Part shown: in pieces, positions 7,231-14,918 of the stretch
How the letters are laid out: each line of letters starts with the position of its first letter
How positions within the stretch are numbered: position 1 is the stretch's first letter
Notes under the pieces: generated by a model
Databases searched by the model: none
Seen by the model: the letters and a program-made list of their open reading frames with translations, nothing else
Told to the model about the DNA's origin: nothing
Translations under genes and position numbers: made by a program
NCBI GenBank assembly: GCA_937927905.1
Contig: CALFWP010000011.1
Location: forward strand, 1-20,501
Source: an uncultured Neomegalonema sp.
GTDB taxonomy: Bacteria > Pseudomonadota > Alphaproteobacteria > Rhodobacterales > Rhodobacteraceae
DNA: 20,501 nt
Direction: 5' to 3'

Positions 7231-8222
7231 GCCAGTGTATCGACGATGGCTCCGACACCGGTGCGGACCGGATCAACGGTCGGCAGACCGAAACGGTCTT
7301 CGGTTTTTTTCAGGTAATCCATCGCCTCGGCTTCGGCGAGGTCTTTGGTGTTGACCGAGATACCCACGAACTTCACGTCCGGATTGGTCAGTTGTGCCAT
7401 CTGCAAAGCGTAAGGCATCAGGTCGGCCATATCGCGCACGGGATAATCGGGCAGGGCGCGCATGTGCTTGCGTGTCGGTTCATGGCACATCACCAGCGCA
7501 TCCGCCTGTGACCCGTGGATCAGGCCGGTGGTCACGCCCGCATAGGCCGGATGGAACAGCGAGCCTTGCCCCTCGATCAGGTCCCAATGATCGGGATCGT
7601 TGTCAGGGGCCAGTGTCTCGATGGCACCGGCGATAAAATCGGAAATCACGGCATCAAGCGGCACGCCCGAGCCGGTGATCAGGATGCCGGTTTGACCGGT
7701 GGCGCGGAAATCGGCATTCCAGCCCTGTGCCCGCATTTCTTTTTCGATAGCAAGGGCAGTATACATCTTGCCGCAGGAGCAATCCGTGCCCACAGGGAGC
7801 AGGCGCTTGCCGGTGCGTTTCGCGCCGCTGCCGACCGGATAGCTTTCAGTGGCGTGACGGACATCGAACAGTTTACGCCCGTGCTTTACGGCAGTTTCCA
7901 CCAGAACCGGTACGTCGGCAAGTTTGTTGTGCAGACCGGCGGCGAGATCGAGACCGGCCTCCAGCGCTTTGACGAGTTCGCCGATCCAGACATCGGAAAT
8001 GAAGCCGCCCCGGTTCGCAACACCGACAACAAGGGTTCCGGCGCCTTTTTCCACGGCCTCGCTGATTGTCATGTCCGCAACGCCGACATCGGCCTTGCAC
8101 CCGTCAAGGCGCATCTGTCCCAAAGCGTTTTCCGGGCGCCAGTCAACGATGCCCTGTGCTACCTTGGCGGAAAGCTGATCATGAGCATCACCCAAAAAAA
8201 GCAAATATGGCGTTTTGAGCAT
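7227..8222 (-). CDS. dgcN: DUF1611 protein, DgcN-type N-acetyltransferase (D-glutamate catabolism)
   Basis: A 331-residue DUF1611 protein. The N-terminal ~125 residues are a Rossmann-like domain (FLGDAHDQLSAKVAQG, TLVVGVANRGGF). The C-terminal domain has a P-loop-like site G-T-D-C-S-C-G-K (145-152) followed by M where a classical Walker A has Ser or Thr; this Cys-bearing variant is typical of the family. Characterised members (DgcN) are described as acetylating D-glutamate to N-acetyl-D-glutamate, which the partner epimerase DgcA then converts to the L form. The two genes here overlap by 4 bp, so they should be co-translated. The start is ATG with AGGGAC about 7 nt upstream. The regulator DgcR known from other bacteria is not seen next to it. 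Confidence 0.83.
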   Translation of the reverse strand: MLKTPYLLFLGDAHDQLSAKVAQGIVDWRPENALGQMRLDGCKADVGVADMTISEAVEKGAGTLVVGVANRGGFISDVWIGELVKALEAGLDLAAGLHNKLADVPVLVETAVKHGRKLFDVRHATESYPVGSGAKRTGKRLLPVGTDCSCGKMYTALAIEKEMRAQGWNADFRATGQTGILITGSGVPLDAVISDFIAGAIETLAPDNDPDHWDLIEGQGSLFHPAYAGVTTGLIHGSQADALVMCHEPTRKHMRALPDYPVRDMADLMPYALQMAQLTNPDVKFVGISVNTKDLAEAEAMDYLKKTEDRFGLPTVDPVRTGVGAIVDTLA

Positions 8223-8436
8223 GGTTTGTCCCTCGCAATCTCGAATCAGCCGTCAGGAGGCATAAGACAGCGTCATCCGTCCAGAAATTTTAACCACTGG
8301 ACTTTAAGCTGAGCTGTTCTGGCTTCACGCAGATGGAATACGCGCAAGAGGGCAGGGCAATGCATGCTTAATCAGTGTGAAATCGTACAATGTATCAAGT
8401 TTGCACCGGGCCCGCTTGCCGCTGATCCTGTGACGC

Positions 8437-8484
8437 TATAAATCACTCTTTATAAAACCATATCATTCAGTATGGCATATACTG
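8437..8484 (+). promoter_or_regulatory. Two dyads and a -10-like box upstream of the ykgJ-chaN operon
   Basis: TATAAA-TCACTC-TTTATA (8437-8454) is a 6-bp inverted repeat, and 13 bp later CAGTAT-GGCAT-ATACTG (8468-8484) is another. The second overlaps TATACT (8478-8483), which fits a -10 box giving a start near 8490, about 20 nt before the ATG at 8510. No good -35 is seen at the right distance. Dyads over a -10 box suit a repressor operator, for instance a metal- or iron-responsive one given the two genes downstream, but this is inference. The rest of the 287-bp divergent gap 8223-8509 shows nothing else clear; the dgcN promoter was not found. Confidence 0.35.
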
Positions 8485-8509
8485 TACCGATCTGTTGTGT
8501 GAGGATAAC

Positions 8510-9277
8510 ATGAGTCAGCCAGCCCCCATCACTCCGCCGGATGGTGCCCGTGAAGCGCACCGTTACATGGATTATTTCAATCGTATGGGGATCAACAGGA
8601 AAAGTATCCTTGAATCCGTCAGCCTGACCTATGCGCGTTCGAATGTGTATTTCAATGATGTTTACGACTGGATGGCAGAGACCGGCAGTTTCAAAGTCGC
8701 ATGCGGTGCAGGCTGTGCCTATTGTTGTCATACGATGGTCAGTGTGCTGGCGCCGGAGGCGTTTTTTCTGGCAGATTATATAGACAACGAGCTGGATTCC
8801 GAAACCTCAAAGGCCATGAAACAAAGGATTATAGATCACGACGCTCAACATCGCGGCGTCAGCGGAGCAGGGCGGCATGAAGGGCACATTGCCTGTCCGA
8901 TGCTGGACCCTGAGACCTGGTTATGCAGTGTTCACGAGGCGCGGCCTCTGACTTGCCGGTCCATGCATTCCAGTGACAAACCCTCATGCCAAAAAGCATT
9001 TGACGAGCGTAATGCTTATATCTCAACGCCGTCCCATCAGCTTTTTTTCGACAATACCCAGGCTTATTACGATGCATTCGGGACCGCTTTGCTGGAGTAC
9101 GGACTTGAAATGGAGCCTCTGGAGTTGAATGCATCTCTCGCGACGATATGGACGGAAAAGAATGTTATGTTCCGTTGGATGTCCGGTGAGAAACCCTTCG
9201 AAGCTGCCTATGCCGATAAAATGATGACGGATCGTCCGCCGACCGAAGAAGAGCTAACACCAGGCACCGTCACATGA
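8510..9277 (+). CDS. YkgJ-family cysteine-cluster protein
   Basis: A 255-residue cytoplasmic protein with the YkgJ (CxxxCxxCC) cluster C65-x3-C69-x2-C72-C73 (VACGAGCAYCC), which in this family is thought to bind zinc or an Fe-S cluster. More cysteines follow in the typical order: CPML...WLC, then RPLTC and KPSC. The start is ATG 8510, because GAGGAT (8501-8506) sits at the right distance; a TTG at 8495 would add five residues without a ribosome site. The stop overlaps the chaN-like gene (ATGA). Function is unknown beyond the metal-cluster prediction. The partner is a presumed heme or iron protein, hinting at iron handling. Confidence 0.82.
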   Translation: MSQPAPITPPDGAREAHRYMDYFNRMGINRKSILESVSLTYARSNVYFNDVYDWMAETGSFKVACGAGCAYCCHTMVSVLAPEAFFLADYIDNELDSETSKAMKQRIIDHDAQHRGVSGAGRHEGHIACPMLDPETWLCSVHEARPLTCRSMHSSDKPSCQKAFDERNAYISTPSHQLFFDNTQAYYDAFGTALLEYGLEMEPLELNASLATIWTEKNVMFRWMSGEKPFEAAYADKMMTDRPPTEEELTPGTVT

Positions 9278-10119
9278 ACCGGCGCGGCTTTCTCACGATT
9301 GCCGGCGGCGCGGCATTTTTCCCGTACATGAGCTTTGCTGCGACTGATATCGATGTTGTCCTGAAAACAGTTGCAAATGCCGATTTTATCGCAATCGGAG
9401 AGCAGCACGACAATCCCCGCCATCACCATTTACAGGCGGAGTTGGTTGTGGCGCTGTCTCCGGCGGGGTTGGCTTTCGAGATGATCCCACAGGCGCGGGA
9501 AGAGGCCGTTAACCGCTTGCGGGCAGACGGCATATCCCGGACCGCCCTGGGCGAGGCTCTGGAATGGGCTGATAGCGGTTGGCCGGACTGGGACTTATAC
9601 GCGCCGATACTGGAGGCCGCGCCGGAGGCTTATATCGCGGGTGGAGGATTGAGGCGCTCTGATCTCGGAGCGGTTTACCAGAAGGGTGCAGCAGGTCTCG
9701 GTGATGCGCTGACAGAACGGTATGCTCTGTCCGACCCGTTGCCTGACCGCCTGCATTCCGCGATGCTTGATGAGCAATATGATGCCCATTGCGGGTTGGT
9801 AGACAGGGAAAAGCTTGGCGCGATGGTCGAGGTACAACGCGCCTGGGATGCGTCCTATGCAGATGCCTGGCGGCGGGCCGGTGTCAGAGGGGGCGGACAA
9901 AGTGTTCTGATCTGCGGCAACGCGCATGCCCGCCTGGAACGCGGTGCTCCCGCTTATCTACTGCAGGCCGTGCCGGATGCAAAAATCGCCGCTATAGGCT
10001 TACTGGAAGAAGGCAGTGATCCTGCGGATAAGCCTTATACTGTAACACTGTCCGCCAAAGCGCCGGAACGGGATGACCCGTGCGATGAAATGCGACGGGC
10101 GCTTAAGAAAAAGAGCTAA
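9274..10119 (+). CDS. ChaN-family (heme-binding/uptake-like) protein with Tat signal
   Basis: A 281-residue exported protein. It begins MNRRGFLTIAGGAAFF with a signal ending near SFA-A (about residue 22). The RRGFL motif is a twin-arginine signal, meaning export in the folded state. The mature part has the ChaN/DUF399 hallmarks: ADFIAIGEQHDNPRHHHLQ (~33-51), LAFEMIP (~65-71) and, near the end, ICGNAHARLERGAP (~210-223). Campylobacter ChaN and Pseudomonas PhuW of this family bind heme in iron uptake. There is no lipobox Cys, unlike ChaN itself, so it is probably soluble in the periplasm. It is co-translated with the YkgJ gene. Its stop overlaps the stop of the convergent tusA-like gene by 4 bp, so the two transcripts must be antisense at their ends. 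Confidence 0.82.
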   Translation: MNRRGFLTIAGGAAFFPYMSFAATDIDVVLKTVANADFIAIGEQHDNPRHHHLQAELVVALSPAGLAFEMIPQAREEAVNRLRADGISRTALGEALEWADSGWPDWDLYAPILEAAPEAYIAGGGLRRSDLGAVYQKGAAGLGDALTERYALSDPLPDRLHSAMLDEQYDAHCGLVDREKLGAMVEVQRAWDASYADAWRRAGVRGGGQSVLICGNAHARLERGAPAYLLQAVPDAKIAAIGLLEEGSDPADKPYTVTLSAKAPERDDPCDEMRRALKKKS

Positions 10120-10337
10120 AGCCCTTTGCGGATAATAAAAACCAGATCACCGTCGTTTTCGGATTGTGTTTCGAGGGTATGGCCTTGCTCATGACAAAAA
10201 TGCGGTACGTCAATAACGGCCGCCGGATCATCGGCGATCATGCGTAATTTGTCACCGCCTTGAAGTGATTTCAATCTTTTACGGGCCTTTAAGACAGGCA
10301 GAGGACAGCGCAGGCTACGGGCATCCAATTCCTCCAT
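10116..10337 (-). CDS. tusA: TusA/SirA-family sulfur-carrier protein
   Basis: A 73-residue protein of the TusA fold with the sulfur-accepting Cys11 in the family motif C-P-L-P (LDARSLRCPLPVLKARKRL). TusA proteins relay persulfide sulfur to tRNA thiolation, molybdopterin or oxidation pathways; which one cannot be told. The first start is GTG 10340, overlapping the rodA stop as GTGA, but ATG 10337 is preferred because GGAGG in the end of rodA is 7 nt away. It is the last gene of the mre operon, so it should be made in step with RodA. A role in cell shape is not known for this family; the link may be only regulatory. Confidence 0.88.
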   Translation of the reverse strand: MEELDARSLRCPLPVLKARKRLKSLQGGDKLRMIADDPAAVIDVPHFCHEQGHTLETQSENDGDLVFIIRKGL

Positions 10338-11500
10338 CACGCATCCTCCCGTTTTTTGAATAGCACACGCGCATGAACCTGCGCACTTAGAAGCAGGCCG
10401 AATGCAAACAGGATCACCAGCATTGATGTCCCGCCGTAACTCACGAGCGGCAAGGGAACACCTACAACCGGAGCAAGCCCCATCACCATTGCCATATTAA
10501 TAGCAAAGTAACAGAAGAACGTAAAACACACCCCTGTGCCGATCAACCGGCCGAAAGTATGCTTGATACGTAATGTGGTCAGCATTCCGATGAACAATAT
10601 CGCCATGTAGAGCCCCAGCAAAGCAAGAGCACCGATAAGTCCGAACTCTTCACCCAGCGTAGTAAATATAAAGTCGGTGTGCTTTTCAGGCAGGAAATCC
10701 AACCGGCTTTGCGGGCCCTCGGTAAAGCCCATACCGTTATAACCGCCTGACCCGAAGGCTATTTTGGATTGGGTAATATGATAGCCTGCGCCTTGCGGGT
10801 CGCTGGCTGGGTCAAGAAATGTGGTGATGCGACGGCATTGATAATTTTTGAGTATTTGCCAGTCCTGACCGCACGATCCGAAAATCGCGTAAATCAATCC
10901 GCCTGTTCCTGCACCCAGCAGGAAAAAGAACCACAGGCTGACACCGGCCATGAACATAATTGCGATGCCACCCGATACTAGCAGCACAGTTGTACCAAGG
11001 TCCGGCTGATTTAAAACCAGCGCGGCGGGCAGGGCGATAATAATCAGCGGCGGGATCAGCAAAAAAATACTCTTTACCCGATCAGGCCTGATATCATGGT
11101 AATAGCGCGCCAACACAACAACGAGCGCGATTTTCATCAACTCCGAAGGTTGCAGGCGGATAAATTTCAGGTCAATCCAGCGCACGGCACCTTTGCCGCT
11201 GATGCCGATAAATTCGACAGCCAAAAGTAGAGAAAAAGCGAAGAGGTAAAAAGGCCAGGCCGCCTTATACCAAATCCGAATATCAATCATCGCAACGATG
11301 AACATCCCGAGAAATCCGACTGTAAAGCGGATAATCTGTGCCCGGGCCCAGGGATCGAAATCACCTCCCGCCACCGAATACAACATGGCAAATCCCACGC
11401 CGGATACAATTGCCAGAAAGACCGGTAAGACCCAGTTCAACCTTAATAACTTTGTCCCGATGCTTAGATGTCCGGGGCCGTTTAAAATGGAAATGCTCAT
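10337..11500 (-). CDS. rodA: RodA, SEDS peptidoglycan glycosyltransferase
   Basis: A 387-residue polytopic protein (about ten hydrophobic helices) of the SEDS family. RodA polymerises glycan strands from lipid II in the elongasome, paired with PBP2. Family landmarks are present: AVRWIDLKFIRLQPSELMKIALVVVLARYY (~105-134), NQPDLGTTVLLVSGG (~174-188), the long periplasmic loop with GSGGYNGMGFTEGPQSRLDFLPEKHTDFIFTTLGEEFG, and the C-terminal GVPLPLVSYGGTSML. ATG overlaps the mrdA stop (ATGA). It follows its partner PBP2 directly, as in many Proteobacteria. The N-terminus is cytoplasmic and short, and no odd residues were seen. Confidence 0.96.
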   Translation of the reverse strand: MSISILNGPGHLSIGTKLLRLNWVLPVFLAIVSGVGFAMLYSVAGGDFDPWARAQIIRFTVGFLGMFIVAMIDIRIWYKAAWPFYLFAFSLLLAVEFIGISGKGAVRWIDLKFIRLQPSELMKIALVVVLARYYHDIRPDRVKSIFLLIPPLIIIALPAALVLNQPDLGTTVLLVSGGIAIMFMAGVSLWFFFLLGAGTGGLIYAIFGSCGQDWQILKNYQCRRITTFLDPASDPQGAGYHITQSKIAFGSGGYNGMGFTEGPQSRLDFLPEKHTDFIFTTLGEEFGLIGALALLGLYMAILFIGMLTTLRIKHTFGRLIGTGVCFTFFCYFAINMAMVMGLAPVVGVPLPLVSYGGTSMLVILFAFGLLLSAQVHARVLFKKREDA

Positions 11501-13398
11501 ACCGGTCCCAACGGATCCTGTCCGAAGATGGGATCGGCCTCTTTCGGAACCGAATCCGGCGGAGGCTTGCCCTTATATTGTGCGTGCAACAGCACATCGC
11601 GGGCGATAGGCGCGGCAACTGTTGATCCGCCGCCGCCGTGCTCAACGACCACTGCGATGGCATAGCGCGGCTTGTCTGTGGGCGCAAAAGCCACAAACAG
11701 TGCATGATCGCGCAGCCGCCAGGGTAAATCTTCGTTTTTGATGACACCCGTCTGACGCTCGGCAACAGAAATACGCCGAACCTGGGCTGTTCCTGTCTTA
11801 CCGCTCATTTCTTTGCCGGTGGCCGTAATGCGTGATTTGTAAGCTGTTCCGCCCAGTTCATTGGTGACACTGGACATCGCTTTCCGGACAATCGCAATAT
11901 TTTTCGCATCAACACCCAGCGGGCGTAATGGTTCGGGTTTTATGGCTTGTCCGTTGCGCCCACGTATCAGTCGTGGCTTGACATTATAGCCGCCATTGGC
12001 CAGCCTTGCTGTCATAATGGCCAACTGTAATGGTGTCGCTGTCGTGTAACCTTGTCCGATCCCGGCATTCAGTGTCTCTCCACTGTACCATGGTTCACCC
12101 AACACAGCCTCTTTCCAGCCACGATCAGGCATGACGCCGCTTTTTACACGCGGCAGTTCGATCTCAGGTTCAACGCCAAGGCCGAACCGCCGGGACAGCT
12201 CCGCAATTTTGCTGATACCGACCTGTTGCGCAATTTCATAAAAATAAACGTCGCAGGATCTTTTGATCGAGGTAATGGCGTCTACAAAGCCATGCCCGCC
12301 TCTTTTCCAGCAGTTAAAATGCCGGTTTCCAAACCAGAGCGCACCATTGCAGTAATAGCTGTCAGTCGGATTAATACCGTTTTCGAGCGCGGCCAGTAGC
12401 GTCATCATCTTAAAGGTCGAACCGGGAGGGTATGCTCCGGCAACAGCCTTGTTCATCAGTGGGTTTTTTTCATTGCCTCTCAGCGCGTTCCATTGCTGCT
12501 GCGACAGACCAAGCACAAAATCATTGGGGTCGTAACCCGGCGTCGACGCCAGTGCGAGGACATCGCCATCATTAATATCCATTACGATAACCGCACCGCT
12601 TTCATCACCCAGGCGCTCTATCGCGTATTTTTGCAGATCCAGATCTATTGTCAGGTCGAGCCTTTCGCCCTGAATACCGTCCTGGCGGAACAATTCACGG
12701 ATTGTACGACCATGCACATTACGCTCAACACGCCGCAAACCGGCTGTTCCACGCAAACTGTCTTCGGCGATGCGTTCTATACCGTTTTTCCCGATACGCA
12801 TTCCTGGAAGTTTCAATAGTCCCTTTGCAGTGCCGGCGCGTTTGATATCCTCGTTATCCGGTGCACCGACATACCCGACAATATGAGCGGTAATATCCGT
12901 TTTGGGATAATGGCGGGTCAGGCCGATCTCCGGTGAAATTCCATGTAACGCGGGTGCATTGGCATTAATATCGGCGAATTCATCCCAGGTGAGATTTTCA
13001 GCAACCAGAACATGGGCAAATGGTGAAGATTTGCGGATCGTTTCGTAAAGTTCTTCCTGGCGCTCGGACGTCAATTCGATCAATGCAGACAGCTTTTGCA
13101 GAGACAATCTGATATCGTCGGTCTGCTCACGGACCATGACAACACGGTAATTCTGGCGGTTTTCAGCAAGTGCGGTCCCGTCACGGGAGTAAATTTCTCC
13201 ACGTACAGGTGCAATCAGGCGCGGGCGGATCCGGCTCCGCTCCGCTCTTTCAGTATAATGGCCGCTCTCCACCACCTGTAACTGATACATGCGTGATCCG
13301 AGAATTCCGGCAAGGCTCAGCTGACTGCCGAATAACACCAGCGACCGGCGCGTGAAACGCGAATTCGTTGAGGCTTGTATTTTCCGGCGATCAATCAT
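11497..13398 (-). CDS. mrdA: Penicillin-binding protein 2 (MrdA), class B transpeptidase
   Basis: A 633-residue bitopic protein that cross-links peptidoglycan during rod elongation together with RodA. There is one N-terminal anchor (~18-36, SLVLFGSQLSLAGILGS). The PBP dimerisation domain follows, beginning with RIRPRLIAPVRGEIYSRDG (~56-74). The transpeptidase domain has the nucleophile S327-T-F-K330, the S381-C-D383 motif and K534-T-G-T537. The Cys pair in SYYCNGALWFGNRHFNCWKRGGHG (C350 and C363) matches the typical MrdA loop. The tail after residue ~615 is Pro-rich. The start ATG overlaps the mreD stop (ATGA). Confidence 0.97.
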   Translation of the reverse strand: MIDRRKIQASTNSRFTRRSLVLFGSQLSLAGILGSRMYQLQVVESGHYTERAERSRIRPRLIAPVRGEIYSRDGTALAENRQNYRVVMVREQTDDIRLSLQKLSALIELTSERQEELYETIRKSSPFAHVLVAENLTWDEFADINANAPALHGISPEIGLTRHYPKTDITAHIVGYVGAPDNEDIKRAGTAKGLLKLPGMRIGKNGIERIAEDSLRGTAGLRRVERNVHGRTIRELFRQDGIQGERLDLTIDLDLQKYAIERLGDESGAVIVMDINDGDVLALASTPGYDPNDFVLGLSQQQWNALRGNEKNPLMNKAVAGAYPPGSTFKMMTLLAALENGINPTDSYYCNGALWFGNRHFNCWKRGGHGFVDAITSIKRSCDVYFYEIAQQVGISKIAELSRRFGLGVEPEIELPRVKSGVMPDRGWKEAVLGEPWYSGETLNAGIGQGYTTATPLQLAIMTARLANGGYNVKPRLIRGRNGQAIKPEPLRPLGVDAKNIAIVRKAMSSVTNELGGTAYKSRITATGKEMSGKTGTAQVRRISVAERQTGVIKNEDLPWRLRDHALFVAFAPTDKPRYAIAVVVEHGGGGSTVAAPIARDVLLHAQYKGKPPPDSVPKEADPIFGQDPLGPV

Positions 13399-13892
13399 GT
13401 GCGGCCGATTCTGAGGATTTTACGAAACATCATCGATACAGGGAAATACGCGAGAACTGTGACCAAAAACTGGGCGAAAGGCATCCCGGTTTGTATGGTA
13501 TTCCAGCGTGGTACGGAATTGAGTGCCCATTCAATAAAAAACACCACCGCCGCGAAGCCGCAAAAAGCCGACCAACGCATCCCGAATGCGGACCTTGCAA
13601 GCGACTCCGCAGCCGGCCTTACGAACAGACTGCCCAATAACAAAGCCAGAATGCCGGCTCCTAATACACCGCCGCCGATCAGATCATCCATTAATCCCAG
13701 GAATAAAATCGCAAGTGTCGGCATTCCTGACGGGCGATGAACCATCCAGAAAAAAACCACACAAAGCAAAAAATTCGGCCAAATGGCAGCTCCGGCACCG
13801 GCTCCCAGCGGCAAGCCGGATAACGCCAAAGAACATGTAGCCGTCACGATGATGGCAAATACCGTGAAAATGCTCAGCGATCTGCGTCTCAC
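13395..13892 (-). CDS. mreD: Rod shape-determining protein MreD
   Basis: A 165-residue inner-membrane protein with five or so hydrophobic segments (for example FTVFAIIVTATCSLALSGLPL, IWPNFLLCVVFFWMVH, TLAILFLGLMDDLIGGGVLGAGILALLLGSLFV), the size and pattern of MreD. MreD is poorly conserved, so its position between mreC and mrdA carries much of the call; the LPLG...WPNFLLC...RPSG...LGLMDDLIGG stretch also fits the family. It links MreB and MreC to the elongasome. The start codon is GTG, overlapping the mreC stop (GTGA), and the stop overlaps the mrdA start. Confidence 0.9.
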   Translation of the reverse strand: MRRRSLSIFTVFAIIVTATCSLALSGLPLGAGAGAAIWPNFLLCVVFFWMVHRPSGMPTLAILFLGLMDDLIGGGVLGAGILALLLGSLFVRPAAESLARSAFGMRWSAFCGFAAVVFFIEWALNSVPRWNTIQTGMPFAQFLVTVLAYFPVSMMFRKILRIGRT

Positions 13893-14821
13893 TCCCGCCT
13901 ACCGTCCGCGTTTTCTTCTACCGGTAAGACTGTCTCGGGTACGATCAACACAGCGTCCGTGTCAATTGTTCTGTCCGTTCTGTCCAGCAGGATACGTACG
14001 AATTCCAGCCGATCGAAATTAGCCGCAAGGCGGACACGGAACCCCTCTCCATCTGTCTCTACCTCGCCGATAGGCAGGCCCTTCGGATAAACACCGCCGT
14101 CATTTGACGTGGTTACCAGCTGCCCGGCACGAATCCCTTCTGTCTTCGTCGCAAATTTCAGCAAAGGGGTCCTTGAATTATCTCCGACAAGTATCGCACG
14201 GACAATTTCGCCACGATCATCTTCTTCGCTACGTTTTATTCCGGCGCCTTCGATAATCACCGGTACGCGGCTGGCCAGATCTGTCAGTAATAATACCCGT
14301 GCTGCGTTATCTCCGACAGAGACAATACGTCCGACCAGGCCGCCGCCATCAAGTGCAACCGCACCTGAGTCAATGCTGCCGGAACGTCCGACATTGATCA
14401 TGATCGTATGCGTAAAACTTCCGCCTGAACTGCCGACAACCTGAGCGGTAACGTAGTCATATTTCGGCGCAAGTGATACATTATGCAGAGCACGAAGGCG
14501 CGCATTTTCTCTTTCAAAACGGCGGGCAACCTCCCGCCACTGATTTAACTGCACAATGTCTTCCCGCAACGACCTGTTCTGCTGATAAACATCAATAAAT
14601 TCTTTGAAGTTTGAAATCGCATCACGCAGAAAAAGGAATGGTGCAGAAACAAAACCGGTGACAGGCGCACTGATATCCAGTGAGAGACGGCGCAGCGGAT
14701 CCAATCTCGGATCATTGGAGGCGCCCAGAACGTAAATCAGAACCCCGAAAACAATGGAAAACGCAAGTATCGCGCGTGATACGATTTGCCCGAAGCCTGA
14801 ACTGGAGCGGTACTGTGCCAA
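13889..14821 (-). CDS. mreC: Rod shape-determining protein MreC
   Basis: A 310-residue bitopic protein. It has one N-terminal membrane helix (~15-33, AILAFSIVFGVLIYVLGAS), a coiled-coil region (~68-107, rich in Glu, Arg and Leu: LREDIVQLNQWREVARRFERENARLRAL) and a periplasmic double beta-barrel with the family stretch AQVVGSSGGSFTHTIMINVGRSGSIDSGAVALDGGGLVGRI. MreC activates PBP2-RodA. The only sensible start is TTG at 14821: an in-frame stop lies a little upstream, no ATG or GTG intervenes, and AGAAGG sits ~11 nt before it. A hairpin separates it from mreB. Confidence 0.94.
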   Translation of the reverse strand: MAQYRSSSGFGQIVSRAILAFSIVFGVLIYVLGASNDPRLDPLRRLSLDISAPVTGFVSAPFLFLRDAISNFKEFIDVYQQNRSLREDIVQLNQWREVARRFERENARLRALHNVSLAPKYDYVTAQVVGSSGGSFTHTIMINVGRSGSIDSGAVALDGGGLVGRIVSVGDNAARVLLLTDLASRVPVIIEGAGIKRSEEDDRGEIVRAILVGDNSRTPLLKFATKTEGIRAGQLVTTSNDGGVYPKGLPIGEVETDGEGFRVRLAANFDRLEFVRILLDRTDRTIDTDAVLIVPETVLPVEENADGRRE

Positions 14822-14864
14822 TGCGGACGCTGCCTTCTCTGATGACAGTGTTCAATATAATAAT

Positions 14865-14881
14865 TATGGCAAAATGCCATA
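14865..14881 (-). terminator. Strong hairpin between mreB and mreC (attenuator or processing site)
   Basis: On the - strand TATGGCA-TTT-TGCCATA is a perfect 7-bp stem with a 3-nt loop, followed by ATTATTATATT. It lies in the 97-bp mreB-mreC gap, the only non-overlapping junction of the operon. It could partly end mreB transcripts so that MreB is made in excess, or protect the mreB 3' end. The following tract is AT-rich but not a clean U-run, so termination is uncertain. Confidence 0.4.
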
Positions 14882-14918
14882 GAGTCATGCCTGATAAAAT
14901 TGCAGGGCCTTAGAAAAA

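Noticed and set aside
7515..8312. 265-codon + strand ORF opposite dgcN
   Set aside because: It runs antisense through the whole of dgcN, whose family motifs are clear; the length comes from codon bias of the true gene.
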